NCBI RefSeq assembly: GCF_003435375.1
Contig: NZ_QWGL01000005.1
Coordinates: 62,001-126,000 of the forward strand
Reading direction: 5' to 3'
Length of the DNA stretch: 64,000 nucleotides
From: Clostridium sp. AM34-11AC
GTDB lineage: Bacteria > Bacillota > Clostridia > Lachnospirales > Lachnospiraceae
Shown: positions 1 to 8,533 of the stretch, piece by piece
Layout of the letters: each line of letters opens with the position of its first letter
Numbering within the stretch: the first letter of the stretch is position 1
Program-made: the position numbers and the translations under genes
Notes under the pieces: model-generated
The model's database searches: none
Told to the model about the DNA's origin: nothing
What the model saw: only the letters and a program-made list of their open reading frames with translations

Positions 1-429
1 CTCGATCCCCTGCCCCCTCTTTAAGAGGGATGCCATGATCGCGTAATGGGAGTCGAACAGGATATCTCCCGCAAAGACGATCCGCGTCTTTCCCGTCTCC
101 GCTGTCTCTTTCACGTAGATCTTGTTCGCCGCCATGACTTCCGGGTCCTTTAAGAGGTCCGCATAAGGATCCGCGGATCCTGTCTCCGCCTCGGAAGATT
201 CCGTCTCATTCTGCTGCAGGACAACATGAGGTTTTTCACCGCCTGTTTTGCTGTCCACGCTCTCCTGTGTAGTATCACTATTCTCCGCAGGCTCAGCCGT
301 TTTCGTCTCCTGACTTACCTCAACCGCAGCCGTCGTCCGCACGGTCCCCGATGCCACACTGCTGCATCCGCCAAGCAGAACGCCCGCCAACAGGACCGCT
401 CCGCAAATTACCGCTATTTTTCTTCTCAT
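1..429 (-). CDS. Lipoprotein, possible SGNH/GDSL-type hydrolase (N-terminal part, runs off the window)
   Basis: The 143 codons present begin MRRKIAVICG and carry a lipoprotein signal peptide with lipobox LLGGC, followed by a low-complexity Thr/Glu/Ser linker to about residue 95. The folded part starts near residue 118 with RIVFAGDILFDSHYAI, which resembles block I of SGNH/GDSL esterases (G-D-I/S), but the catalytic Ser is replaced or misaligned here and the rest lies outside the window. The start is supported by GGGAG six bases upstream. Expected to be anchored on the outer face of the membrane. Function is a guess; the lipoprotein call is firm. Confidence 0.6.
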   Translation of the reverse strand, partial: MRRKIAVICGAVLLAGVLLGGCSSVASGTVRTTAAVEVSQETKTAEPAENSDTTQESVDSKTGGEKPHVVLQQNETESSEAETGSADPYADLLKDPEVMAANKIYVKETAETGKTRIVFAGDILFDSHYAIMASLLKRGQGIE

Positions 430-607
430 CATACACTCCCATAAGCAGAATTCCTTTAAATTCCACCATTTTCCCTTTCGTTTTTCCTCCCTAAAGCTTA
501 CCAGATTTTCTCCTGTTCCGCAACATTACTATATAGAGAAAAAGGCGGCAAAGCCGCCCATTCGCAGCTCCACCGCCTTTATCCATCCTTTTATCCTTTA
601 CTGCTTC
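430..607. other. Intergenic region with a terminator and no gene
   Basis: It separates the start of the lipoprotein gene from the end of the ABC ATPase gene. Apart from the hairpin at 532-558 I see no other element. Confidence 0.5.
532..558 (-). terminator. Rho-independent terminator of the ABC importer operon
   Basis: On the minus strand a perfect GGCGGC-TTT-GCCGCC hairpin is followed directly by TTTTTCTC. It lies 50 bases past the stop of the ATPase gene. A longer AAAGGCGG/CCGCCTTT pairing (541-580) overlaps it. Confidence 0.85.
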
Positions 608-2260
608 TCAGCCTTTCACCGCAAGACTACCAGCCGTGATCGCCTTTCCAGACTTTCTGTCAAACAGAAGAATGTCCGTTCCCGCGATATCAACACCTGT
701 CTCCTCGCCAAGTTTAAAGGTAACACCGCCGAAGATAACGCCTGTCAGCAGGTACTTTCCGATCCTGAGCTTCACGGTAGATTCCATACCAGTCGGCATT
801 GCACCGTAGATCGTGGATGCGATCGCGCCGTCCCCGGAGAGCTTCAGTGCCTCCGGACGGATCGCCAGGACGAAGTCCTCGTTGGTGATCTCCGGCTCTT
901 CCTCCACCGCATAGTCAGACTCGTCGACCTTCGCGATATGGTACTTGAATACCTCATCCTTATTGCTCTTCTCAACGGCCTTCTTATCCTTTAGCATCTC
1001 AATCCTCTGAGCTTCCAGATCAGCCGCGTCTTTATCTCTCTTTGCGAACCATGCCGCCATATCGATAGGCTCGTTCGGTCGGAATGTCGCTTCGAGATCA
1101 TCCAGAATCCTAAAGCTGAAACTTCCATCAGCCTGTTCTTTTCCCTTTGCCTCCACAAAGTTGATGGACGGATTTCCGACGAAGTCCGCTACGAAAAGGT
1201 TTGCCGGCCTGTTATATACATCAAGCGGGGCATCATACTGCTGAAGCACACCGTTGTTGATCAGACAGATCTTTGTCGCCAATGTCATGGCCTCCATCTG
1301 GTCATGGGTGACATACACAAAGGTACTTCCCGTCTCAACATGAAGTCTCTGCAGCTCATATCGCATCTCAAGACGGAGCTTCGCGTCAAGGTTTGACAGC
1401 GGCTCATCCATGAAGAGAACTGCCGGTTCCGGTGCCAGGGTTCTCGCGATGGCAACACGCTGCTGCTGACCGCCGGAGAGCTCTGCCGGGTAACGGTTCA
1501 TGAACATGCCGATCTTGACGATCCTGGAAACTCTGCGGACGGATTTATCGATCTCTTCCTTCGTGAGTTTTCTGTCTTCTGTCAGAACTTTTCCTCCGGA
1601 TACGATGGCATATTCCTCATTTAAGGACTGCCCCTTTGACTCATAGGACTTCTTGATTCCGTCAAGCTTCTTTATCAGCTCCTCCGCCTTCGCCTTTGCG
1701 GCTGCGTCCGGATCTGCTGCGTCCTGAATCCCGTATCCGTAGAGGATCTTCGCGGTATAAATAGAGAGGATGAATGCGTCGATAAATTTCAGATAGACTT
1801 TATCCGTGTCGAGCTTACCTCTCTTATCGCGGCACTCTTCCACTAACTCTTTGATCTTCTTTCCGCTCTTCAGCGCCCGGATCAGCTCCCCCGTCGTCAT
1901 GGCATCAAAATCGTATTTCGGAAGTTCTTCCTTGATATTGCTTAAACCAAAAGAAATATTCTGGTAAACGGTCATGTTCGGCCACAGCGCGTAGTTCTGG
2001 AACAGGAATCCGACCTTACGCTTATTGGCCGGAATGTTGATTCCCGCCTCACTGTCAAACACAACCTTATCTCCGATCTTGATCTGACCAGTCGTCGGTG
2101 TCTCGAGCCCCGCGATCATGCGGAGGATCGTTGTTTTTCCGCATCCGGACGGTCCGAGCAGTGTGATAAAGGAGTTATCCGCGATGTCGAGGTCCAGATG
2201 ATCGACTCCGAAGAATTTTCCCCAGCGTTTTGTTATATTTCTCAATGTGATTTCCGGCAT
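608..2260 (-). CDS. ABC importer ATPase with a large internal insertion (FbpC/PotA-like)
   Basis: 550-residue ATPase energising the adjacent fused permease. Walker A GPSGCGKTT is at 36-44, Q-loop Q88, signature LSGGQ at 261-265, Walker B VLFMDE at 281-286, then D-loop SNLD and switch THD. TOBE-like regulatory segments form the C-terminus. Family members are usually about 350 residues. The excess is mainly a roughly 130-residue insert between the Q-loop and the signature (about 107-238), plus a charged insert in the TOBE region (about 405-460). The start is backed by AGGAGG. The permease gene ends one base upstream. Substrate unknown: homologues move Fe3+, polyamines or sugar phosphates. Confidence 0.85.
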   Translation of the reverse strand: MPEITLRNITKRWGKFFGVDHLDLDIADNSFITLLGPSGCGKTTILRMIAGLETPTTGQIKIGDKVVFDSEAGINIPANKRKVGFLFQNYALWPNMTVYQNISFGLSNIKEELPKYDFDAMTTGELIRALKSGKKIKELVEECRDKRGKLDTDKVYLKFIDAFILSIYTAKILYGYGIQDAADPDAAAKAKAEELIKKLDGIKKSYESKGQSLNEEYAIVSGGKVLTEDRKLTKEEIDKSVRRVSRIVKIGMFMNRYPAELSGGQQQRVAIARTLAPEPAVLFMDEPLSNLDAKLRLEMRYELQRLHVETGSTFVYVTHDQMEAMTLATKICLINNGVLQQYDAPLDVYNRPANLFVADFVGNPSINFVEAKGKEQADGSFSFRILDDLEATFRPNEPIDMAAWFAKRDKDAADLEAQRIEMLKDKKAVEKSNKDEVFKYHIAKVDESDYAVEEEPEITNEDFVLAIRPEALKLSGDGAIASTIYGAMPTGMESTVKLRIGKYLLTGVIFGGVTFKLGEETGVDIAGTDILLFDRKSGKAITAGSLAVKG

Positions 2261-2261
2261 A

Positions 2262-4058
2262 TTAATTTCCTCCTATTCCATCGTCAAGGCTTGCACCTGT
2301 CAGCTTATTGACTAACGTATTAAAGATCAGGATCGTAACGATCAGGATCAGGTTGATCGCGCTCGAGAACGCGTACAGACCCATTTCATCGAAATAGTCC
2401 AGCGTCGTCGAGAGGATGAAGCCCTGCGTACATAAGAGCAGGAACAGTGACAGTTCACGGAGACATGTCATAAACGGAAGCATGTATCCACTGATGATCG
2501 CGGATTTCTGGATCGGAATAATGATCCGGAACATTCTCTTCGTCCATGGAATGTCCTGTATGATCGCCGCTTCCTCGATCTCATTGCTGATCTGCAGCAT
2601 GGAGTTTAACGCACTCCGGCTCGCAAACGGAATGTACTTGATCGTACCTGCGATGATCAGCAGCGTATATGTATTGAAGAGGTTGATCTTCTCGTTGGAG
2701 AACAGGATGAAGAATGCAGCACCGACAGCGATGGAGGGCATCAGATACGGAAGGAATGCCACGCCGTTTACATAGCTTGCCCAACGGCTTCTGCGGTTCT
2801 TCGCAACCGCGTATCCGATCAGGGTACCGATGGTACCTGCGATCAGCGCACAGCAGACAGCAACTAAAAGTGTACCGGCAAACGCGTGCCAGATTGTACT
2901 GTTATAGAGGATACCGTGCTGTCCGTACATACCGTTCTCGGTGATATTCTCTTTCGTGATCCACCATTTCGTGGTCAGGTTGCTTAAGTCTTTCGTGTAG
3001 AGGAAGCTGTAGTCTCCCGGGTTCGGGAGGAACGTCTCAAGGGCGAAGGAAAAGATCGGGAAGATACTTGTGAAGAAGGTCAGAACGATCATCACAACTG
3101 CAATCGCGTATTTTCCGACTTTTCCAAGGTTCATCTTCGATAACTGACCGGATTTGCCGGTGACGGTCGTATAGTTCTTCCGGCTCTTTAAGCTCACCTG
3201 ATTCATCGTGAGGATCGCCACACCGAAGATCATCATGATGATGGCTAAAATACTCGCCTCACCGGTGTACTTGGAGTTTAAGGAAATGTACTTCGTGGAA
3301 AGGGTGGTAAGTCCAAGATAATGCGGTACCGGGTAGCTTCCCATGGCGCTTCCGAATACGAGAAGGATCGTCGAGAGGATCGCCGGTTTTACCATCGGAA
3401 GCGTAATGCGAAACATCGTCTTCCATTTCGGTGTATCGAGGATCGTTGCCGCTTCTTCCAGATTTGCGTCCATATTCCGGAAAATTCCGCCGATCAGGAT
3501 GTAAGCGAATGGCGCGTAGTGAAGTCCCAGAACCACAGAGCTCGGGAATAATCCCAGACACCACCATTTCGGCATGCAGATGCCGGCAAGGGATGCAAGG
3601 AGTCCGTTGGATGTACCAACGACTGCGTTGCTGTTAAATACGTTCTGCCATACAACCGCTAACGTCCACTGCGGCATGATGTACGGGAAAATAAAGATGG
3701 AGCTTAAATACTTTTTGAATTTCAGGTTCGTTCTTGTTACCAGAAACGCAAAGGTTCCGCCGTAGAGGATAGAGATCGTACAGGTAAAGACTGCTAAGAG
3801 GATCGTATTCCACAACGGCTTCCAGAGGTTTGTCTTCGCCAGACGGCTTGTAAAGAGGTCCACATAGTTGATCAGCGTGTAACCGGACGCCTTTCCGGCG
3901 AGATGGGCGTCAATGGTTCCCGGATGGATCGTGATCGTATCTTTTACGATGGCGATGATCGGCGCAACAGTGGAGAACGTCAGTACGATGCCGAACAGGA
4001 GAAGGATGATGTTCTGCGGTTTTGAAAAATATGTTTTTACACGATTGTATCTGTTCAC
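2262..4058 (-). CDS. Fused two-domain ABC importer permease
   Basis: Inner-membrane protein of about 600 residues with two binding-protein-dependent transport domains in one chain. Each half carries an EAA loop that docks the ATPase: EEAATILDTP in the first, EEAAIIQDIP in the second. This fused layout is typical of FbpB/AfuB-type systems. I chose a GTG start at 4058 because AAAGGAG lies 11 bases before it. The ATG at 4079 sits upstream of that ribosome site and has none of its own. It lies between the binding-protein gene (238 bases upstream, with a repeat and a hairpin between) and the ATPase gene. Confidence 0.82.
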   Translation of the reverse strand: MNRYNRVKTYFSKPQNIILLLFGIVLTFSTVAPIIAIVKDTITIHPGTIDAHLAGKASGYTLINYVDLFTSRLAKTNLWKPLWNTILLAVFTCTISILYGGTFAFLVTRTNLKFKKYLSSIFIFPYIMPQWTLAVVWQNVFNSNAVVGTSNGLLASLAGICMPKWWCLGLFPSSVVLGLHYAPFAYILIGGIFRNMDANLEEAATILDTPKWKTMFRITLPMVKPAILSTILLVFGSAMGSYPVPHYLGLTTLSTKYISLNSKYTGEASILAIIMMIFGVAILTMNQVSLKSRKNYTTVTGKSGQLSKMNLGKVGKYAIAVVMIVLTFFTSIFPIFSFALETFLPNPGDYSFLYTKDLSNLTTKWWITKENITENGMYGQHGILYNSTIWHAFAGTLLVAVCCALIAGTIGTLIGYAVAKNRRSRWASYVNGVAFLPYLMPSIAVGAAFFILFSNEKINLFNTYTLLIIAGTIKYIPFASRSALNSMLQISNEIEEAAIIQDIPWTKRMFRIIIPIQKSAIISGYMLPFMTCLRELSLFLLLCTQGFILSTTLDYFDEMGLYAFSSAINLILIVTILIFNTLVNKLTGASLDDGIGGN

Positions 4059-4129
4059 AGAATTGTCCGCTCCTTTCATTTAAAACATGGATGCCGTTTT
4101 TCTCTCACGGCAGATGCCATATGTAACAT

Positions 4130-4159
4130 GAGGGCGCCGCACACATGTACGGCACCCTC
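4130..4159 (-). other. Intra-operon hairpin after the binding-protein gene
   Basis: GAGGGCGCCG (4130-4139) pairs with CGGCACCCTC (4150-4159) except at one position. There is no T-run after it, so it is more likely an mRNA 3'-end stabiliser or partial attenuator than a full terminator. Such hairpins commonly let the binding protein be made in excess over permease and ATPase. Confidence 0.5.
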
Positions 4160-4176
4160 GAACTATCTTGTTTCAT

Positions 4177-4309
4177 GCAACTGTTCAATAGGTCTGCGCA
4201 TTCACTGCGCGGACCGTAAGAACGCGTCGCGCAGTAGGCAAAAATCCCATTGACGAAGTCAATTTGGAATGGATTTTTGCATGTAACTGTGAAGGCACTG
4301 AGCAGTTAC
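4177..4309. repeat. MITE-like repeat, family A copy 1
   Basis: About 133 bp bounded by GCAACTGTTCA and TGAGCAGTTAC, imperfect inverted termini. It is flanked by tGTTTCAT (4169-4176) and aGTTTCAT (4310-4317), a 7-of-8 direct repeat consistent with target duplication. Inner hairpins CAAAAATCC/GGATTTTTG and ATTGAC-GAA-GTCAAT match those of copies 2 and 3 in position. It lies 8 bases past the stop of the binding-protein gene. Confidence 0.75.
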
Positions 4310-4317
4310 AGTTTCAT

Positions 4318-5742
4318 TTACTTTGCAGAGTCGCTGTACTTCGTGAGAAGCTCGATCCAGCTGCCGACTGTAAAGGAAACAGATGCACAGTAGTCCGGAT
4401 CTTCCAGAACTAATTCGCCGTCTGTTGTCCACCAGTCATATCCACGGTCGTCCTTGCACGGGAACTGGTCTTCGCCGGCCTCGTTGTAGCCGCCCTTGCT
4501 GTGCTGGTAAGTCTCCTCGATCGCTGCTGCAACTTCCGGGTTAGCGGAGTAGCCGCCCATGTCTTTGCCCCATGCGGAGAATCCGTCCTCTGTACATGTC
4601 ATGTACTGGATGAATGCGCATGCGGTCCACGGAAGCGGGCTGTTGTTTGTAACGAAGAGATAATGGCAGTAACCGTAACCACCGATACCTTTGTAGCCGT
4701 CCTGATAAGCGGCAACCTTAATGTTATTTAAGGAAACGCCTGCGGACTCTTCTACGGAACGAAGTTTGGAATAAACTAATAATCCGGCCTGATCTGTTGC
4801 AGAATCCGTAACAAGTGTGTTGCAGATCGGACCATCATCTGTCTGCTCATTGTAGTTCTCAACCCAGAGCTTGATCCATGCGAGGGCATATGCGCCGTTC
4901 TCACCAAGTCCAAGATCCTCAGCATCTGTTGCCATCTCGTCGATAACCGGTTTGAAGTATGCCTTCTTTGTGTCATCGAGAGCATCGTAAGCATCCTTTA
5001 ACCATCCTGCATACTTATCTTCTGTCAGCATGTATAAGAAGTTCTTTCCAACGATCTCGGAATCGATATCCATGTATAACGGATGAACGCCCTCTGCTAC
5101 GAAATCCCAGCAGTTCTTATATTCAGCGCTTCCTGTGCTGTTATACATAAATACTTTGTTTAATGTCTGTAATGGAAGGAATCCTTTATATGCGTCCGGT
5201 GTTGTTCCGTTTGCCTCTGCCCACTCTTTTGGGATGTAGGTCTTTAAGATTCCCGGCTGAACCATCTTTGACTCGATCTGGTTGCCATCCTGGATCAGGG
5301 TCATCGCGAAGGTTCCTTCTGTCTTTAAGGAGTCTGCGGTCAGCTGCTCAAAGATCTTGTTGTTCTTCGGCTGCTGCCACTCATATTCCATTTTGTAGGA
5401 CGGATCGATAGACTGCAGATATTCGATAAATAACGGCAGCGCACTCTTTCCGCGGCTGGAGTTACCAACACCGTAGAAGGTCTTTCCGTTGGACTCTTCG
5501 ATGGCTTTCTTCGCCAACTCTTCCATGGACATTCCTTCTGCTTCCTTGATGATCTTTTCAACATCAGAAAGATTGGTATCGTCTGTGGACGCAGCCTCTG
5601 TTGCCGCCTCGCTTGCCGCCGCTGTGGTCTCACCGCCGGCTGCTGCTGTCGTAGCTGTCGTTCCGCCACCGCCGCCGCATCCCGCGAGGGACATCGCTGC
5701 CATGGAAACTGCAAGTGCCAATGACAAAGTACGTTTTCTCAT
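4318..5742 (-). CDS. ABC importer solute-binding lipoprotein
   Basis: 474-residue extracellular lipoprotein. Signal peptide MRKRTLSLAL... ends in lipobox SLAGC, followed by a Gly run and a Thr/Ala/Glu linker to about residue 55, a style common in Lachnospiraceae. The mature part looks like a family 1 / Fe3+-type (PBP class 2) binding protein. AGGAGG precedes the ATG. It is the first gene of the importer operon with the fused permease and ATPase. The ligand cannot be read from sequence. Confidence 0.82.
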   Translation of the reverse strand: MRKRTLSLALAVSMAAMSLAGCGGGGGTTATTAAAGGETTAAASEAATEAASTDDTNLSDVEKIIKEAEGMSMEELAKKAIEESNGKTFYGVGNSSRGKSALPLFIEYLQSIDPSYKMEYEWQQPKNNKIFEQLTADSLKTEGTFAMTLIQDGNQIESKMVQPGILKTYIPKEWAEANGTTPDAYKGFLPLQTLNKVFMYNSTGSAEYKNCWDFVAEGVHPLYMDIDSEIVGKNFLYMLTEDKYAGWLKDAYDALDDTKKAYFKPVIDEMATDAEDLGLGENGAYALAWIKLWVENYNEQTDDGPICNTLVTDSATDQAGLLVYSKLRSVEESAGVSLNNIKVAAYQDGYKGIGGYGYCHYLFVTNNSPLPWTACAFIQYMTCTEDGFSAWGKDMGGYSANPEVAAAIEETYQHSKGGYNEAGEDQFPCKDDRGYDWWTTDGELVLEDPDYCASVSFTVGSWIELLTKYSDSAK

Positions 5743-5805
5743 AAAACTTTTCCTCCTTCATTTACTGGGTCATCTTGTTTCTCTCACGACTCATTTTGTA
5801 CTTTT

Positions 5806-5834
5806 ATTATAGTAGCGCACAGGAAATTTTAACA
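5806..5834 (-). promoter_or_regulatory. Likely promoter of the ABC importer operon
   Basis: Minus-strand TATAAT (5811-5806) with a TGTTAA -35 candidate 17 bases upstream (5834-5829). It lies about 64 bases before the binding-protein start. The -10 is perfect, the -35 weak. Confidence 0.5.
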
Positions 5835-6326
5835 GTGGACAAAACTGCGATAGTTTGTGGAATCCTGTGAATCTGTATATTTTCATTCCATATTTCTAAT
5901 ATTTTTGTGCATTTTCGACATATATTTTTCTGTGGCAGAATTGGAAGCACCGGCATATTGCTGTATATTCATTTGAACATCATTCGTCCGCACACATCTT
6001 TCACCCATCATGCTGGTCTGCAGGATCCATCGTCAGTTCCGGACGCAGGAGTTCAAAGCCGTCCGCTCTTTTTTTATAATTGATCTCGTATTTATTAGTA
6101 TTTCTTATTTATAAATATTAGCACAACTTTTATATATTTTATTAAAAACCTGTAAAATTCCTTACACAGACCCATTTCCAAAACATTTCTTTTTTCTTAT
6201 GTAAATATTGTGCAAATTGAATATTGACAGAAACCGCCATTTAATGGTAATTTTACTGTAAGTTCGCTCAGCGTTTTCATGATACGACAAACGCTGTATA
6301 AGAAAATATAATGAAGAGGTGTAGAC
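5835..6326. other. Divergent intergenic region between the importer operon and purC
   Basis: A long AT-rich spacer. It holds a purC promoter candidate (6224-6253), an AGCGTTT/AAACGCT hairpin (about 6269-6295), and a short minus-strand coding-like stretch at 6001-6105 described under findings. No purine riboswitch was recognised. Confidence 0.5.
6224..6253 (+). promoter_or_regulatory. Possible purC promoter
   Basis: TTGACA (6224-6229) and TAATTT (6248-6253) with an 18-base spacer, about 75 bases before the purC start. Good -35, poor -10. Confidence 0.4.
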
Positions 6327-7202
6327 ATGCAGGAATTAAAACCGATCAAAGAAGGAAAAGTACGCGAAATTTATGACAACGGGGACAGCCTTATTATGGT
6401 TGCCACTGACCGTATCAGCTGTTTTGACGTGATCCTTCACAATGAGGTTACCTCCAAAGGTGCTGTTCTGACCCAGATGTCCAAATTCTGGTTTGACCTG
6501 ACAAAGGATATTCTCCCGAACCATATGATCTCCGTTGATACAAAGGATATGCCGGAGTTCTTCCAGCAGAAAAAATTTGAGGGAAAGACGATGATGTGCC
6601 GCAAGTTACATATGCTGCCGATCGAGTGCATCGTCCGCGGATATATTACAGGAAGCGGCTGGGCAAGCTACAAAAAAGACGGTACCGTCTGCGGAATCCG
6701 TCTTCCGGAAGGCTTAAAGGAATCCGATAAACTCCCGGAGCCGATCTATACTCCGTCCACAAAGGCTGAGATCGGCGACCATGATGAGAATATTTCCTTC
6801 GAGCAGAGCATCGACCATCTCGAGAAATACTTCCCGGGAAAGGGCCGCGAGTATGCGGAGCTTCTTCGTGACAGCACTATCGCTTTATATAAAAAATGTG
6901 CAGAGTACGCCCTCGCAAAGGGAATCATCATCGCCGATACAAAATTCGAATTCGGTCTTGACGAGGAGGGCAACCTCGTGATCGGTGACGAGATGCTCAC
7001 ACCGGACAGCTCCCGCTTCTGGCCGGCAAAAGGCTATGAGCCGGGTCACGGTCAGCCGTCCTTCGACAAGCAGTTCGCCCGCGACTGGCTCACTTCCCAT
7101 CCGGGCAATGACTGGACACTTCCGCAGGAGATCGTCGATAAGACTATCGCGAAATATCTGGAAGCATATGAGATGATCACCGGGAAAAAATTAGAGGCAT
7201 AA
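6327..7202 (+). CDS. purC: Phosphoribosylaminoimidazole-succinocarboxamide (SAICAR) synthase
   Basis: 291-residue cytosolic enzyme of de novo purine synthesis that joins CAIR to aspartate using ATP. Visible hallmarks are KEGKVREIYD near the N-terminus, the CIVRGYITGSGW segment (about 95-107), and GDEMLTPDSSRFWP near residues 226-239. This is the longer SAICAR synthase form close to the yeast-type length. GAGGTG lies 7-8 bases before the ATG. It stands alone: no other pur gene is in view, and it faces the importer operon on one side and the M42 peptidase on the other. Confidence 0.95.
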   Translation: MQELKPIKEGKVREIYDNGDSLIMVATDRISCFDVILHNEVTSKGAVLTQMSKFWFDLTKDILPNHMISVDTKDMPEFFQQKKFEGKTMMCRKLHMLPIECIVRGYITGSGWASYKKDGTVCGIRLPEGLKESDKLPEPIYTPSTKAEIGDHDENISFEQSIDHLEKYFPGKGREYAELLRDSTIALYKKCAEYALAKGIIIADTKFEFGLDEEGNLVIGDEMLTPDSSRFWPAKGYEPGHGQPSFDKQFARDWLTSHPGNDWTLPQEIVDKTIAKYLEAYEMITGKKLEA

Positions 7203-7251
7203 CCCCCACAAATCTCCGCCTCTGAGTTTTCCTATTTAGTTCCTCATTTTT

Positions 7252-7300
7252 ACGAAAAAAGCGTCCGGAATCCATCTCTATGGATCCGAACGCTTTTTTC
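7252..7300. terminator. Bidirectional terminator between purC and the M42 peptidase
   Basis: An interrupted hairpin, GCGTCCGG-AATCCAT / ATGGAT-CCGAACGC, is flanked by A6 on the left and T6 on the right, so it has a U-tract in either direction. The two genes converge on it. Confidence 0.8.
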
Positions 7301-7359
7301 TGTTGTTCTGTCTTCACCTGCCTGAGGGACACTGCCGCTTTCGGGTCCCTGGGATCTTC

Positions 7360-8451
7360 TTATTTTAAAATATCCTGTCTGCAGATATGGCGGATCTTTT
7401 CCGCGTCAAGTCCCCGGATCACTTCCACAGCAAGATCTGCTGCCGCTTCCAGATCAGATTTCGCACAGAAATTATAATGGGTATGAACATACCGGCTCGG
7501 GACGCCGAGAACCAGAACCGGAACCGCCTTTGCTGTCAGGCTGATCTTTCCCGCGTTCGTGCTTCCGCCACGGCGGACTGTCTCCTGAAATGGAATTCCG
7601 AATTTCTTCGCAAGCTCTTCCGCGTACTCGATAAACACCGGATTTGAAATATAGCTCTTATCCATCCTGCGGATCTGGACACCGCCCCGCATGTGCCCCT
7701 GTGTCTGGGCAGCACTGAAATAGAAATCATCTGACGGGGAGCCCTCAAAGACAATCGCCAGGTCCGGACGGACAATCTGGGATGTGACTGTGGCACCTCT
7801 TGTTCCAACTTCCTCCTGAGCCGCAAACGCTCCGGTCACCCGTACCGCCAGCTGATCCTTCTCCCCGCACAGACGGGTCATGGTGTCGATAATGCATGCA
7901 CAGCCTGCACGGTTATCAAACGCTTTTCCAAAGCAGAGGTCACGTTCCTCATCGTAGGAAAATGAAACTTCCGGGACTGCCGGATCTCCAATGGAAATAC
8001 CGAATACTTCTGTCACTTCTTTCCTGCTCACCGCGCCGACATCCACGATCAGCGTCTCAATACTCAACGACTGGGAGGCCCGCTCTGCCTCATTCATAAA
8101 ATGGATCGGCTTGGAAGAAATAATTCCCCGCACAAGTTTCCCACTTCTGGTCCGGATCATTACTGTGTGTGCCGGAAGGTTCGTGAGGATCACTCCACCG
8201 AGCATGAGGATCTCCAGGCTTCCGTTTTCTCTGATGCTCTGTACCATAAATCCACATTCATCCGTATGGGCATCCAGCATCACGACCGGTTTCTCCGGAT
8301 CCTCACCGGGCATACGCGCATATAGGTTATTCATCGCGTCATTTTCCAGCTCCAGACCTTTGCAGTACTTCGCAACCGTGCGGATTACATCCTCCTCAAA
8401 TCCGCTCGGTCCAAACGCATCGCAGATCTCCCCAAACATCTTTACATTCAT
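7360..8451 (-). CDS. M42-family metallo-aminopeptidase
   Basis: 363-residue cytosolic di-metal peptidase of the FrvX/PepA-like (glutamyl aminopeptidase, formerly called endoglucanase) family, trimming N-terminal residues of peptides. Metal and catalytic motifs in order: DAHTDECGF (His/Asp), KAFDNRAGC (bridging Asp), QEEVGTRGA (catalytic and metal Glu), FEGSPSDD, and YVHTHYNF (last His). Length is normal. AGGAGG supports the start. It converges with purC and follows the response-regulator gene. Confidence 0.88.
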   Translation of the reverse strand: MNVKMFGEICDAFGPSGFEEDVIRTVAKYCKGLELENDAMNNLYARMPGEDPEKPVVMLDAHTDECGFMVQSIRENGSLEILMLGGVILTNLPAHTVMIRTRSGKLVRGIISSKPIHFMNEAERASQSLSIETLIVDVGAVSRKEVTEVFGISIGDPAVPEVSFSYDEERDLCFGKAFDNRAGCACIIDTMTRLCGEKDQLAVRVTGAFAAQEEVGTRGATVTSQIVRPDLAIVFEGSPSDDFYFSAAQTQGHMRGGVQIRRMDKSYISNPVFIEYAEELAKKFGIPFQETVRRGGSTNAGKISLTAKAVPVLVLGVPSRYVHTHYNFCAKSDLEAAADLAVEVIRGLDAEKIRHICRQDILK

Positions 8452-8533
8452 ACTGATTCCTCCTATATTTTCATTTTAATTCTTACCTTTTTCCATTGAT
8501 GGCCTCCAACGGCTTGTTTTTTCAGGATCCAGA

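Larger units (their letters stand above)
4080..4317. other. Gap between binding-protein and permease genes
   Basis: It contains a MITE-like repeat (4177-4309) next to the binding-protein stop codon and a GC-rich hairpin (4130-4159). No separate promoter is evident, so the permease and ATPase are probably read through from the binding-protein promoter. Confidence 0.6.

Noticed and set aside
5835..6326. Purine riboswitch before purC
   Set aside because: No conserved purine-aptamer loops (TATA...CCGTA-type core) could be found; only a promoter and a small hairpin.
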